Assembly (NCBI RefSeq): GCF_000350225.1
Contig: NW_005178676.1
Span: 278,689-342,688, forward strand
Origin: Chondrus crispus
Taxonomy: Eukaryota > Rhodophyta > Florideophyceae > Gigartinales > Gigartinaceae
Reading direction: 5' to 3'
DNA: 64,000 nucleotides
Of the stretch, positions 10,678-21,416 are shown piece after piece; position 1 is the first letter of the stretch, and every line of letters starts with the position of its first letter. The notes beneath the pieces are model-generated. The model searched no databases, was not told the origin of the DNA, and saw only the letters and a list, made by a program, of their open reading frames with translations. Made by a program: the position numbers and the translations under genes.

Positions 10678-11177
10678 TGGGAAGTTCTCAGCAGACAGTG
10701 AGCAAAATGCAGGCAGGAGAATTGAAGCTCACACGGCGGAGGAAAAATTCCTCCAAATTATTTCTTGCCGTATATCTGCGGCCGTGTCATTTCGTACACG
10801 ACCGTTGCGGGCTAGACGAAGGGGCGCGATGGGCCGGGTGCGGGGCGGTGTGAGTTAGGATGGTATTTAAACGCACAAGCCGCGGACGACACCCTAGAGC
10901 TGGAGGCCAGCGTTTTTACATACCACCCACATAGCTTCTGCACTGCGACGACAAGTCCGCAGTGTAGGCGCTACGGAGGGTAGACGCTCCAGTAAAGTAA
11001 ACCTCTTTTTTCCATCAGAGCCTCGCAGTCACCGCCAACCCCTCCCGCCGTCTCTCTCTTCCTTCAGCTTCTCAGACGTTGTCCTGCAGTCAATATAGTT
11101 TTAGTCCGACATCAATGGTGTGCATCTCGTAGTGCAGCAGTTTTGAGATACGCTTCATTGCTGGATTGTCGGAAACC
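10678..11177. other. No gene seen
   Basis: About 500 bases without a convincing frame. A TATTTAAA at 10864-10871 could be a TATA box for the plus-strand duplicated unit that begins near 11178. Confidence 0.3.
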
Positions 11178-11998
11178 CTTTTGCAAAAGACAAGAGAAGT
11201 TTGTCGAAAAGTATATTTTGTCGCTACAAGGCTCAAGGTGAGAGCGGATGCGTAGTTGTAGTTGTAACATTAAGAATGGCCGATGAGATCAGTACGGAGC
11301 ACAAAAATATGTAAATATGCGCTTATTTTCCTTGTTTCTGTATTTGCTAGTATGGCGGGAACGTGGAATATAGTGCGCAGGGTGCTTCCAATTGCTTCCA
11401 AGAAGATGATAAAGCAGTCAGTTCTATGGCGGCGTTGCATGAAGGGTATTCAAGTAGGTAATCAAGTTGCTGAGCTTCATGTGCCTCTGTTCTACATCAG
11501 TCAACGTTACGTTTCTTCCTTACCTTCTTCCTTACCTTCAGCAATTGCTTTTGTTATTCTTCTCTCTGCTCTCCGTTTCTTTCGCCGCTTTTCTTTCTTT
11601 CAGATATGTCTTTCAGCCAGGGGTACGTACGCGATGAAGAAATCCTCGAAATGTTGGGTGAGGAAGTGCCGGAGTCTCCGACCAACGAGTACCGTTAGGG
11701 GCGCCCGATAAAGTTGTCGCATCGCACCGGAAGAAAGGTGCAGAAGGTGAAGGAGCTGATGGATATGTATGAGGGGAGTGATAGGAAGACGAGGTCTGTC
11801 CTGGACAATGCAAAAGGAAAGGGCAGGACGGCTGCTCCATCTGCTCCATCCATAGCATCAATGGGTGGTGCTGGCCCGTGTCTGGATCCATGTCCCACAG
11901 GTCGAAACAATGAGGAAGACAAAATGTGTGATTAGGACGAGGATGGAATGTTGGGTGGATTCGAAGATGTTGTTTTGGTTTATCTTTATGTAGACCAT
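11178..11998 (+). repeat. Copy 1 of a direct duplication (partner 17442-18709)
   Basis: Near-identical to 17442-18709 from CTTTTGCAAAAGAC to TATGTAGACC, but lacks about 440 bases of coding sequence between 11691 and 11700. Confidence 0.85.
11283..11935 (+). pseudogene. Truncated copy of the coiled-coil gene at 17548
   Basis: Same layout as the intact copy. A candidate first exon starts at 11283 (MRSVRSTKICKYALIFL), a candidate GT-AG intron spans 11458-11603, and the second exon begins MSFSQGYVRDEEILEML at 11606. After PESPTNEYR the frame stops at 11696-11698, where an internal deletion joins to the C-terminal tail (KLSHRTGRKVQKV to 11935), now out of reach. The tail still aligns closely with the intact gene, so the deletion is recent. 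The product would be a short N-terminal peptide at most. Confidence 0.7.
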
Positions 11999-12354
11999 AA
12001 CTTTTCATTGGGGTTGTATGTTGGGTTCATCTGTTCTCAAACTATTATTTTCATGCCTTTGCGTAGCACAGGGTGGCGAAGATTACCGATTTCCTGCATA
12101 TTCTCCACCGGCGCAGGTGGGGAATATGCAGGAAGGGCTGCGTATTCTCCATGAGCGGCGCAGGTGAGCGGCGCAGGTGGAGAATAGGGTATCGATTTCC
12201 TGCATACTCTCCACCTGCCCGGTGTTCTTCCTCAGAAAATGGAAAAAATAGGATAAAAGATAGAATAAGAGGAAATAGGATAGAAAATAGAACGAAAATG
12301 GCCCTGAAAAGTACGTTCCGGGCGGATGGTAAACTAGTAGATGTGGAATGCAAA

Positions 12355-12777
12355 CTAGCAACATACTAGCACTGTACTAGCACCATACTAGCACTATATT
12401 AGCACTATACTAGCCCTATACTAGCACCATACTAGAAGTATACCAGCACCATACTAGCGAAATACTAGCACCATACTAGCGAAATACTAGCACCATCCTA
12501 GCGAAATAATAGCGAAATACTATCGAAATACTAGTACCATCTTAGGAAACAATACTACAGAAATACTACGACACGTGGCCACGTGCGGATCTTTGGTGGA
12601 ATACTCGCTAGTATATCCTACGGTCGAATACTAGCACGGGTGGAATGGCTAGTATTTCCTGCGGTCGAATACTAGCACACGTGGCAATGTTCAGGATTTC
12701 GGTGGAATACGATACTAGCACGGATGGAATACTCATTATTATATCCTGCGGCCGAATACTAGCACGGGTGGAATAAT
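12355..12777. repeat. ACTAGCACC-type satellite, left block
   Basis: From 12355 to about 12540 short degenerate units ATACTAGCACC(AT)/ATACTAGCGAA repeat head to tail. From 12560 longer units follow, of the form GGTGGAATACT...CTAGTAT.TCCTGCGGTCGAATACTAGCAC. The block continues at 17078 after the inserted copia element. Confidence 0.85.
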
Positions 12778-13235
12778 TGTCGAGCTGTATTGACGTAGAC
12801 CTTTATGATGCCCCATCCGATGTCGAGATTCTGTGTGCATTGATCCAATTTACAATTCATCTACGTTCAATGATGAGGGCTACAGTAGAGAAAAAGGGGA
12901 TGATGAAAGGTCGAGGATTTAGAGCTGTCTGTCTTGCTCAATTGACAACCGACAGTCAATTGAGCAAGCGAGAACGGCAGGAAATATCTTAAGAGCGAAC
13001 TTCGAGCTTCAGCGTGAAAGAGAAAGGGTAGGACGGAATAAACATCAACTTGTTGGCACACTGCAACAACTCGCAGCCCTCACCTGCGTGAGATCTGCTG
13101 TTCCGCCTCGCCCGACTCGCGCTCTCGAGAGCAGCGCAAGCTCCGCGCGAGCTTGCTACCTGAGTCAAAGACACAAGCCCCGTCACTCGCTGCGGGTCCA
13201 CTCTAGGACCACCCAATCGGACCGTTTATCCGACA
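12778..13235 (+). repeat. 5' LTR of element 7
   Basis: TGTCGAGC ... CCGACA. It contains a perfect inverted repeat, CTTGCTCAATTGAC/GTCAATTGAGCAAG (12933-12968), and the palindromes GCTCTCGAGAGC and GCAAGCTC...GAGCTTGC. Confidence 0.88.
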
Positions 13236-13333
13236 TTCCGGAATAGAGGGTACGCGATCCTTTCCCTTACGGGCATTTTGCCAACAGAAAACCCCGAGAA
13301 TAAGAGAAGATACCAACACGTACACTCATCAAG

Positions 13334-14450
13334 ATGAGTACTCGGAACACTGCCCCTTTGGGTAATTTGAAACTTTCGACTCCAAAATAAGAGGGTTTAC
13401 ACAACCTCTTTGTTGGCTATGCGACAGAAGTCCCATTGCTGAAGGAAGACGCTCTCCTTGCCGCCATTCGTGAAGATGTTTCAGTCATGGAGTTCGTGCA
13501 TCCGGACATAGTCTGCAACTACGAGGTCTACAAAAAAAATCCGCAAATTTCTCAATGATCGACTTATTGATACCCCCGAGAACCTCCAGTCCGGTGTTTC
13601 CATTGCACGTCGTGTCATATGTTCTATCTGGAGTGGTGATAGGTTCCAAGAGGACCGCCGTAAGGCGCTCGGCGTATTTGACGCTGTCAAACGCGGGGAA
13701 TGGCATCCAGACTCCCCATCATCCGGGTCCAACCACCCGCTTTCACCATTTCCTCTTTCAATGCCCAGAACCACACGCGGAGCGAGTCCCTCTCCGGGCG
13801 TCCCAGCCACTATCAACCCTGCATCAGGATATTCAACTCGCAATGCTCCTACCGCCATCCTCAGTAATGCGTATCGCTATGAGAAACAGAAGTTCACTGG
13901 AGATGGAGAGCAAGACTGGTCGACCAAGCTTGCCCGCTACAACCTCCTGTGCATAGAGAACAATATTCGTGCAGTTGACAAAGTTAGACACATGCATCAT
14001 CTTCTGGAGGATGGCGCTCTACAATTTTACATTAATGAGATTGAAGGAAAATATGAAAACTGGGGTGCCGTAGTACAACTTTTTAACAATCGTTACTCTT
14101 CCGCTGCACGCAAGGAGCGCATGTCAAACCGTCTGCAGGCATTGTGCATCGCTACCTTTGAGAAGGAGGGGTGCACTGAAACAGAAGCCTTACGCAAAGT
14201 TGTTCAGGAGATCGACCGCCTCGCTCCCATGTCACACACTGAGTGTCAAACAGACCGTGCAAAAGGCATGTTCCTTCAAACAGCAGTCAAAGGACGCAAT
14301 TGGGCCTTCATTGTGCTTTCGAACTCATACGGCCCGTCCCTCAAGTACAAAGAGCTCGTCGACCAACTAGAAAACGCCCAGCAGCAGTCCGTTGTTCATG
14401 CCATTTCTAGAGAAAATATCACTCCATCCGGATTCCGCCAATATCGCTAG
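13334..14450 (+). pseudogene. Copia-type gag (element 7)
   Basis: Starts at ATG 13334 (MSTRNTAPLGNLKLSTPK). TAA at 13388-13390 interrupts the frame, and a one-base shift in an A8 run near 13531 moves it into the phase of KFLNDRLIDTPENLQSG. From there it runs to 14450 through YEKQKFTGDGEQDWSTKLA and AVVQLFNNRYSSAARKERM, a retrotransposon gag pattern with a YRYEKQKF entry. The ATG at 13761 lies inside this frame and is not the original start. The end near GFRQYR is where the deletion begins. Confidence 0.65.
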
Positions 14451-14543
14451 AGGGCACCTGTCAACACAAACTACGCTAGACACGAACGATATCACGCTCC
14501 TATCAGACGCATCTTTCGCGTACTGCGAACACAGTATCCCCAA

Positions 14544-15308
14544 ATGGATCCCGAGGTTACTTTGCGGCTGGCAGTGAAAGGTGCCAACGACACCCTCGGA
14601 CCGGATGGACACGTCCCCTCGAAACTAGTGTTTGGTGTCGAACCCGCCTTTCCTGTATTAAATTCAGCTCTCCCTGCACAGAGAGAGCGAATGCAGGCCC
14701 TGCAGGCAGCTCGAAAGGAAATGGCCACAATTGCGGCTGAGCTCCGCATCACACGTGCACTCAAGGCTAAACTCCCACCGGCGACAAAGTACAATATCGA
14801 GCCTGGCGACAATGTGTTAGTTTACCGTGAAAACGAGCGTGAATGGCAAGGTCCATATACCGTCGAAAAGATCATCGACAAGCAAGTTTTTGTACACTGG
14901 AAGGGTACGGAGAAACAGTTCAATATTGTCCAGGTTGTTCCCGCACCACAATGCCATGGAGATAAGGCGCTGCACAGACTCCTTGACGGGATGGCCCAGT
15001 TCCGATCTAATCCACCTCCAGGTGTTTTTGTCTCTGAGGTTCTTCATCCTGCCGATCCCCGTGCACATTCGGGCATGTTTGATGAGGCAAAGAAACAAGA
15101 GATGGAAGGACTCGCCAAACGCGGAGTGTACGAAATTGTTTGCTGGGAAGACGCTCCCGAAAATGCGAATATTTTGGGCGGTCGTTTCGTCCTTGCAATC
15201 AAAAATGCGAAGTCTGAACAAGAAGTCTACAAGGCGCGATATGTTGTCCAAGGACATAACGACACCGAAAAAAACCTATTGGTACACGACAGCACAAATT
15301 TGCGCTAA
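14544..15308 (+). pseudogene. Copia integrase C-terminus and reverse transcriptase N-terminus (element 7)
   Basis: Begins inside the integrase (VKGANDTLGPDGHVPSKLVF) and continues through the integrase C-terminal domain (YNIEPGDNVLVYRENEREW) to the start of reverse transcriptase (VYKARYVVQGHND). A stop at 15306-15308 separates it from the next frame, which carries on the polymerase. The catalytic integrase core is absent. Confidence 0.7.
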
Positions 15309-15320
15309 TCTTCCATTCGC

Positions 15321-16640
15321 GTGCTCGTGGGTATTGCAGCCATTTTCGGTTTCCGCATCTGGTCCCAAGACGTGTCACAGGCCTACCTACAATCAGCCGA
15401 TAAGTTGATGAGAGAGGTCTATGTGAAACCGTCCCGCGAATTTAGACTCTCACATAACCACCTGTTGCGCCTCCTTAAGCCCCTGTACGGCCTTTCAGAT
15501 TCAGGGGACTATTGGCACATCACATTTACCAGACACTTGACAGAAGAGCTCGGTATGACGCATACCACTGGCGACCTCTCTCTGTTTTTCAAGGTAATTC
15601 ACGACGAGCTATCAGGTATTACTGGTGCGTACGTGGATGACACAATAGGTGCTGGCACCCCCGCTTTTGAAATGGCCTCTCGACTTACAGAGCGACGATT
15701 TCAATCGAAGGAGAGAGAGTTCGACTCAATTACGTTCGCCGGAATCGAAATAGACCGCACGGAGTACGGATTCATTATGCACCAAACGCGATTTGCCAAC
15801 AAGATCAAACAACTACAACTTGACTGCACGTTCAAACAGTACCGCTCCAAACGGCAGGAGCTCGCCTGGCTTGTCCATACCCGACCAGATATTGCTGCTG
15901 ATGTCAATCTTTCCGCGCAAGTCATTGAAACGCAATGGGGACGAAAGCACGTCCTTGAAATTAACAAGCTTATTCGTCATGTCCACAGTACATCTACAAG
16001 AGGCATTCGACAGCACAAGCTAGACCGTAATACGCTTTCTCTCAGAGCCTATACAGATTCGTCCTTCGCGAACACTCCCGATCTCAAATCACAGCTGGGT
16101 TTTCTCATCGTAATTGCAGACTCTTCCGGACGTGCTAATCTCTTGCATTTCGCTAGCCACAAGAGTCGCCGCGTCACTCGTTCTGTTATGGGCGCTGAAG
16201 TCCTTGCGTTTTCTGACGGCTTTGATTTTGCGTTCCTCTTACAGCACGACCTGCAACGCGTAATGAATCAAAACATTCCTTTGGCGATGTTTACAGACTC
16301 CGACAGCCTCTTCAAGACGATTGTCAAATCAACTACCACTACAGAGAAAAGATTGATGATCGATGTGGAGGCGGCGAGAGAAGCCTACGGACGACAGTAC
16401 ATCAGTGACGTCGGCTGGATAAGGTCTCAGGACAACCCCGCCGACGGACTGACCAAACGGGAAAAATGCGAACCATTAGAACGATTCCTCGACACTGGAT
16501 ATCTCGACGTACCCGTGCAGCAATGGATTATTCGATCGCCGTTGAAGGAATACGCCTCTACTAGGAACCATGCGAGATGTGACCATGCTCCTCGTCTTTC
16601 ATCATCGGAAAACCCCGAGTGTCGAGCTGTATTGACGTAG
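15321..16640 (+). pseudogene. Copia reverse transcriptase and RNase H (element 7)
   Basis: Continues the polymerase: SQDVSQAYLQSADKLMREVY, LYGLSDSGDYW and the catalytic box AYVDDTIGAG. RNase H follows with AYTDSSFANTPDLKSQLGF, MGAEVLAFSDGF and FTDSDSLFKT. The box and RNase H differ from the other copia families in this window, so it belongs to a separate lineage. The last residues run into the 3' LTR. The frame is one piece but cannot be translated from the element start because gag and the upstream parts are broken. Confidence 0.8.
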
Positions 16641-17077
16641 ACCTTTATGATGCCCCATCCGATGTCGAGATTCTGTGTGCATTGATCCAATTTGCAATTC
16701 ATCTACGTTCAATGATGAGGGCTACAGTAGAGAAAAAGGGGATGATGAAAGGTCGAGGATTTAGAGCTGTCTGTCTTGCTCAATTGACAACCGACAGTCA
16801 ATTGAGCAAGCGAGAACGGCAGGAAATATCTTAAGAGCGAACTTCGAGCTTCAGCGTGAAAGAGAAAGGGTAGGACGGAATAAACATCAACTTGTTGGCA
16901 CACTGCAACAACTCGCAGCCCTCACCTGCGTGAGATCTGCTGTTCCGCCTCGCCCGACTCGCGCTCTCGAGAGCAGCGCAAGCTCCGCGCGAGCTTGCTG
17001 CCTGAGACAAAGACACAAGCCCCGTCACTCGCTGCGGGTCCACTCTAGGACCACCCAGTCGGACCGTTTATCCAACA
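16620..17077 (+). repeat. 3' LTR of element 7
   Basis: Repeat of 12778-13235, ending CCAACA, followed by the target duplicate ATAAT. Confidence 0.88.
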
Positions 17078-17300
17078 ATAATGGCTAGTATTTCCGGCGG
17101 TCGAATACTAGCACACGTGGCAATATGCAGGATTTTGGTGGAATACTATACTAGCACGGATGGAATACTCTCTAGTATGTCCTGCGGTCGAATACTAGCA
17201 CGGGTGGAATAATGGCTAGTATTTCCTGCGATCGTATACTAGCACACGTGGCAATTTGCAGGATTTGGGTGGAATACTATACTAGCACAATTGGTATACT
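17078..17300. repeat. ACTAGCACC-type satellite, right block
   Basis: Continuation of the 12560-12777 long-unit repeat (GGCTAGTATTTCC.GCGGTCGAATACTAGCAC...GTGGAATACTATACTAGCAC) on the far side of element 7. Confidence 0.8.
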
Positions 17301-17441
17301 GTATTGCCTAGTTTGGTCACGCGTGACGGCTTTCCGAGTGAAAGGAATCCTGCACTTTTTGCAGGATTTCACGAGGATTTCCGCCACTCAAAAATCCTGC
17401 ATGAACAGAGCCAAATACTAGCATCCCGAAGAAACAGACGC

Positions 17442-18709
17442 CTTTTTGCAAAAGACAAGAGAAGTTTGTCGAAAAGTATAGTCTGTCGTTACAAGGCTCA
17501 AGGTTAGAGCGGATGCGTAGTTGTAGTTGTAACATTAAGAATGGCCGATGAGATCAGTACGGAGCACAAAAATATGTAAATATGCGCTTATTTTCCTTGT
17601 TTCTGTATTTGCTAGTATGGCGGGAACGTGGAATATAGTGCGCAGAGTGCTTCCAATTGCTTCCAAGAAGATGATAAAGCAGTCAGTTCTATGGCGGCGT
17701 TGCATGAAGGGTATTCAAGTAGGTAATCAAGTTGCTGAGCTTCATGTGCCTCTGTCTACATCAGTCAACGTTACGTTTCTTCCTTACCTTATTCCTTACC
17801 TTCAGCAATTTCTTTTGTTATTCTTCCCTCTGCTCTACGTTTCTCTCGCCGCTTTTCCTTCTTTCAGATATGTCTTTCAGCCAGGGGTACGTACGCTGTG
17901 AAGAAATCCTCGAAATGTTGGGTGAGGGAGTGCCGGAGTCTCCGACCAACGAGTTTGAGCTCGGAGTCACTGGTCTCACTGAGGATGACGAACCTGTCGT
18001 AGCGGTGGAGGAGGATGGATTGCGGTCTGATTTGAAGGAGCGCATGAGCGCGTTGGGGTGTGCTGTGAAGGCGCAGGTTGATGAGCTCTTCTCCGAACGT
18101 GTGAACAAGCTTGGGGGTATTGTTTTCAGTGTTTCGGAGGAGGGGGTCTCTGTGCAAATGATTTCGGAATCGAGGGCTCACCTGCGCAAGTTGGGAGCCA
18201 CGGTGAGGAAGGAGGCAACGGCGATGGTGGACATGCAGGTAAATGAGGTGGAAAGGTTGGGTAAGGAGGTTGTGGACATGAAGGAGAAGGTGGAGGGCAT
18301 GGAGAAGCACATGAACGAGGTAAAGTGTACGAGGTCGCTCGGGCTGGACGACCGCCTCTTCCGCTCGGGAATGAAGCCGGTTGTGGGAGAGAAGCGCCCG
18401 ATAAAGTTGTCGCATCGCACCGGAAAAAAGGTGCAGAAGGTGAAGGAGCTGATGGATATGTATGAGGGGAGTGATAGGAAGACGAGTTCTGTCCTGGACA
18501 ATGCAAAAGGAAAGGGCAGGACGGCTGCTCCATCTGCTCCATCCATAGCATCTACGCGTGGTGCTGGCCTGTGTCTGGATCCATGTCCCACAGGTCCAAA
18601 AGATGAGGAAGACAAAATGTGCGATTAGGACGAGGATGGAATGTTGGGTGGATTCGAAGATGTCGGGTGGATTCGAAGATGTAGTTTTGGTTTATCTTTA
18701 TGTAGACCT
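17442..18709 (+). repeat. Copy 2 of the direct duplication
   Basis: Partner of 11178-11998, full length. Near the end GTGGATTCGAAGATGT is duplicated in tandem. Confidence 0.85.
17548..18628 (+). CDS. Hypothetical coiled-coil protein (two exons likely)
   Basis: No family recognised. The certain part is 17870-18628 (252 residues from MSFSQGYVRCEEILEML): an acidic N-terminal third, a helical or coiled centre (about residues 100-165, NEVERLGKEVVDMKEKVEGM), and a basic tail that may carry a nuclear signal (EKRPIKLSHRTGKKVQKV). Upstream, 17548-17722 encodes a hydrophobic leader (YALIFLVSVFASM). Removing 17723-17867 (GTAATC...TTCTTTCAG) joins it in frame as VDMSFSQ, for 311 residues in all. The alternative is that the first ATG at 17541 encodes only a 12-residue peptide and translation starts at 17870 after a 5'UTR intron. 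Both features are conserved in the truncated copy at 11283. The coding frame is well supported; the first exon is an inference. Confidence 0.55.
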
Positions 18710-19076
18710 ATACGTATTTGCCTTCTAGTGTGTCGGCATGATATGCTTAAACAACAAATTCATAAAGTAAAACCACGGTGAAGGATAATGCGCAATGTGC
18801 AACACGAGTTTGACGGGCTCGAGGAGTTGCATTTTGAAATGATTGTTTCCCATTGTATGGAGTGCCTCCAGAGGTATGGAACCAGTTGCACCCCTTAGAA
18901 GCGTGAAGTTTTCCTACAATGTTGAATCAAAGTCCTTTGGAACGTCTTGAATTTAATGTGTTTGCTTTTGAATCCGGCGACCAGAGATTCGGTTGAGGTC
19001 TCTTTGTTTAAAGTCTTCGTAATGCGTTCTCACTTGGGGGTCTCTGTATTCTTGCTGCTCGGCTTCCGTTCTCAGA
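18710..19076. other. No gene seen; probable upstream region of the 19077 gene
   Basis: No coding frame. A pyrimidine tract ending TTCTCAG touches the ATG at 19077, a candidate splice acceptor as in the coiled-coil gene. Confidence 0.3.
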
Positions 19077-20025
19077 ATGTCAGATTTTTATGCGCATGTT
19101 GAACAACTCGTTAAAGATGAAGACCTGGGAGAAGATGAAGAACTCGATCCTGGTGATGTTATCGGAGAAGATGGGGAGCAGTACGAGCCCGTGGAGCCCG
19201 GGAGTGGGAGCAGCGAGTATGGTGGGTACCGGGATTTTAACAGAGCCAGTCCTCGAGAGGAGGGTGCAAAAGGTGTTCTGAATGGACCGGTGAGGGTGAA
19301 ACTGAAAATGCGTGGAGCGTCTGTGAAGGACGAGTTTGACAGGATCCTCGCACAACGGTTAGAAGAGATGAACGGGGCGATTGTTCTTGATGGCTTGTAT
19401 TCCGGAGCCGAAGTGGGACTAGGTGTTTTCGTGCCTCCGTTGGTCCCCCGGGGCGCGATTGAAAATGTAGAGATGTGTGCAGAAGAAGTAGCAGAAGATG
19501 GGGAGGATGAGCAAATCATGGCAGAAGAAGGAGTGGCAGAAGATGGGGAGGATGAGCAAGTCATGGCAGAAGAAGGAGTGGCAGAAGATGGGGAGGATGC
19601 ACAAGTCATGGCAGCAGAAAGAGTGGCAGAAGATGAGGAGGATGAACAATTCATGGAAGCAGAACAAGTGGCAGAAGATGGCGAGGATGAAAAGTAATGG
19701 AGGCGGAGTATGTGAACAGCGGGTGTGGTGAATATGGACATGAAACCAGAGCGAGAGCGCCAGAGGAGGGTGCGGAAGTCTTGGTCAATGGGCGGGTAAG
19801 GATGAAACTGACACTGCTTGGAGCGGTTGTGAGAGAGCAGGTGGAGAACTTCATTTCGCAAAGAATGCAGGAGATGGGAGGGCCGGTCTTTCTCAATCCA
19901 TCGAATACCGGATTGGAAGTACGTCTGGATGTTTATGTGCCTCCGTTTGTGGGTCGTAGAGTCAAGAAAGAAGATACAGGGGAAGAGCAGCAAGAAATGA
20001 GGGACAACTCAAAGTCAAGACAGAC
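19077..20025 (+). pseudogene. Acidic-repeat protein with duplicated domain, interrupted by element 3
   Basis: Not recognised as a known family. Starts MSDFYAHVEQLVKDEDLGED. Domain copy 1 (VRVKLKMRGASVKDEFDRIL ... GLGVFVPPLVPRG) is followed by about five acidic 14-15-residue tandem units of the form VAEDGEDEQVMAEEG. A one-base shift at 19695 ends the first frame with TAA, overlapping the ATG of the next frame (19697). The second frame continues with domain copy 2 (VRMKLTLLGAVVREQVENFI ... RLDVYVPPFVGRR). The two copies align, so this was one protein of about 330 residues. The copia element inserted after codon SKSRQ-T. Past it, 30047-30074 supplies the lost last nine residues and stop (TEGECRTMF). 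Confidence 0.6.
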
Positions 20026-20344
20026 TGTTGAACGTGGTAATGCTCCTGTAAGAATTGACTGAAGCTTGTCAAAGACATCTCGGCTATCCCGGGGTAATGT
20101 GACAAGTCGGACATGTATCATTGTCTTACTGTTGAGCATTGCTGCCTAGTAGAAATCATCCTTTAACAGATTGGCATTACTTCCATGCCAGTTACCGTTG
20201 TCACACTGCTGCATATGTTCCGTAGTTGACTGGCGATAGAGGATATGCTCAGCAGTATATAAGAAGAGTAGTATAGAGCAAGTTGATAAACCAAAAGGTA
20301 GCCTTGTGAAGAAAGGCATCCTAAATTACCACTTCGTCTCAGGA
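20026..20344 (+). repeat. 5' LTR of element 3
   Basis: 319 bp, TGTTGAACG ... CTCAGGA, with TATATAAG at 20256-20263. Confidence 0.9.
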
Positions 20345-20345
20345 G

Positions 20346-20357
20346 TGGTAGCATCGC
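20346..20357 (+). other. Primer-binding site of element 3
   Basis: TGGTAGCATCGC one base after the LTR. It begins TGG, as expected for pairing with a tRNA 3' CCA end, and so differs from the half-tRNA sites elsewhere in the window. Confidence 0.6.
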
Positions 20358-20779
20358 TACTACAGGATCCAAATTCTTCCTTGGCTCAAGTGCAACTACT
20401 GGCGCATCTACTGGAAGAGACTGCTTGACAGCATGGAAGAAGATCTACTGTCGAGGCGCTTGCATAAATTCAATGCTAAACGTGGCGAAGACTTCAACCT
20501 GTGGTCGCTTCGTTTTGAAGCACTTTTGGAGTCAAAGAATCTGTTAGATGTCATCATGTCTGATCCTTTGGAAGAAACCCCGTTTCCGGAGCTGAGTACA
20601 GAGGTGAAGTCCCAAGTACTCAAGGCAAAGTCGCTACTGGTGCAGTCGCTGGGGGACAAGCCTCTACGGACGGTCGCAGGTGAAAAGAAAAATCCCTACA
20701 AGATGTATGAAAATTGCAAGACCGGTATGTCACGCAGAATACGGCCACTAGGGTACAGCTTCATACAGAGTTGTACCAG

Positions 20780-21416
20780 TGTGGTGATTCCTTCATATGA
20801 CTCCCAGTCATTCCTCTCTCACGTCGTTGGCCAACGGCACCTCCCCTTTTGCTCAGTGGTTATCATTCCCTGCATGACAGGTTATGGGCCTCATTGCTAC
20901 TGCTGCGCACGCGAGTTCTAATCCCACCGTACACCTCCCCCCCACACTACCCTATCACAAGCTCACACGTCAACCACCCGACGTCGTTAGAAGCACCTCT
21001 CACAAGCTCACACGTCAACCACCCGACGTCGTTAGAAGCAACCTCTCACAAGCCGACACGTCTCACACCCGACGTATTCACATGACGCCGAAAACCCATT
21101 TTCATCAGGTTTCAAGGTCCACCCCGCACTGTAAGACGTCATCAACACGCATCAAAAACCTTCAGGTTCAGGGTAAACCTGCGCTCATACTTTCAAGTTA
21201 ATCCGGCAATCCTTCTCATTCAGTCACTCACATACGAAGTTCAGGGGGACTGTGGTGATTCCTTCAACTCTTTCATTGAACTCGTCTGCTCATTCCCACT
21301 TTGCGATGCTTCCTTCTCTGCTGATTCCTTCATATGACTCCCAGTCATTCCTCTCTCACGTCGTTGGCCAACGGCACCTCCCCTTTTGCTCAGTGGTTAT
21401 CATTCCCTGCATGACA
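20780..21416 (+). mobile_element. TRIM-type non-autonomous LTR element
   Basis: 637 bp with no coding capacity. The 5' LTR is 20780-20879 and the 3' LTR 21251-21416 (TGTGGTGATTCC ... CATGACA). The 5' copy lost 66 bp by recombination between two GATTCCTTCA motifs. TSD ACCAG lies at 20775-20779 and 21417-21421. PBS GGTTATGGGC is at 20880-20889, and a polypurine tract CAGGGGGAC precedes the 3' LTR. Inside are two full 45-bp tandem repeats (from about 20957). Removing the element and one ACCAG restores the gag frame of the host copia element. Confidence 0.88.

Larger units (their letters stand above)
12778..17077 (+). mobile_element. Internally deleted Ty1/copia retrotransposon (element 7)
   Basis: 4.3 kb with 458-bp LTRs (12778-13235 and 16620-17077) that differ at about five positions. 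TSD ATAAT lies at 12773-12777 and 17078-17082. The purine-rich tract GGAAAACCCCGAG sits just before the 3' LTR. It inserted into the ACTAGCACC satellite. The protease and integrase core are missing (junction near 14460-14540), so the copy is non-autonomous. No primer-binding site of the two types seen in the other elements follows the 5' LTR. Confidence 0.9.

Noticed and set aside
12355-12560. CRISPR-like array
   Set aside because: Units are degenerate and abut without unique spacers of constant length; a satellite in a eukaryotic genome.
18126-18615. Overlapping minus-strand ORFs of about 140 residues
   Set aside because: Antisense of the coiled-coil gene with repeated GAG/AAG codons; no independent signal.
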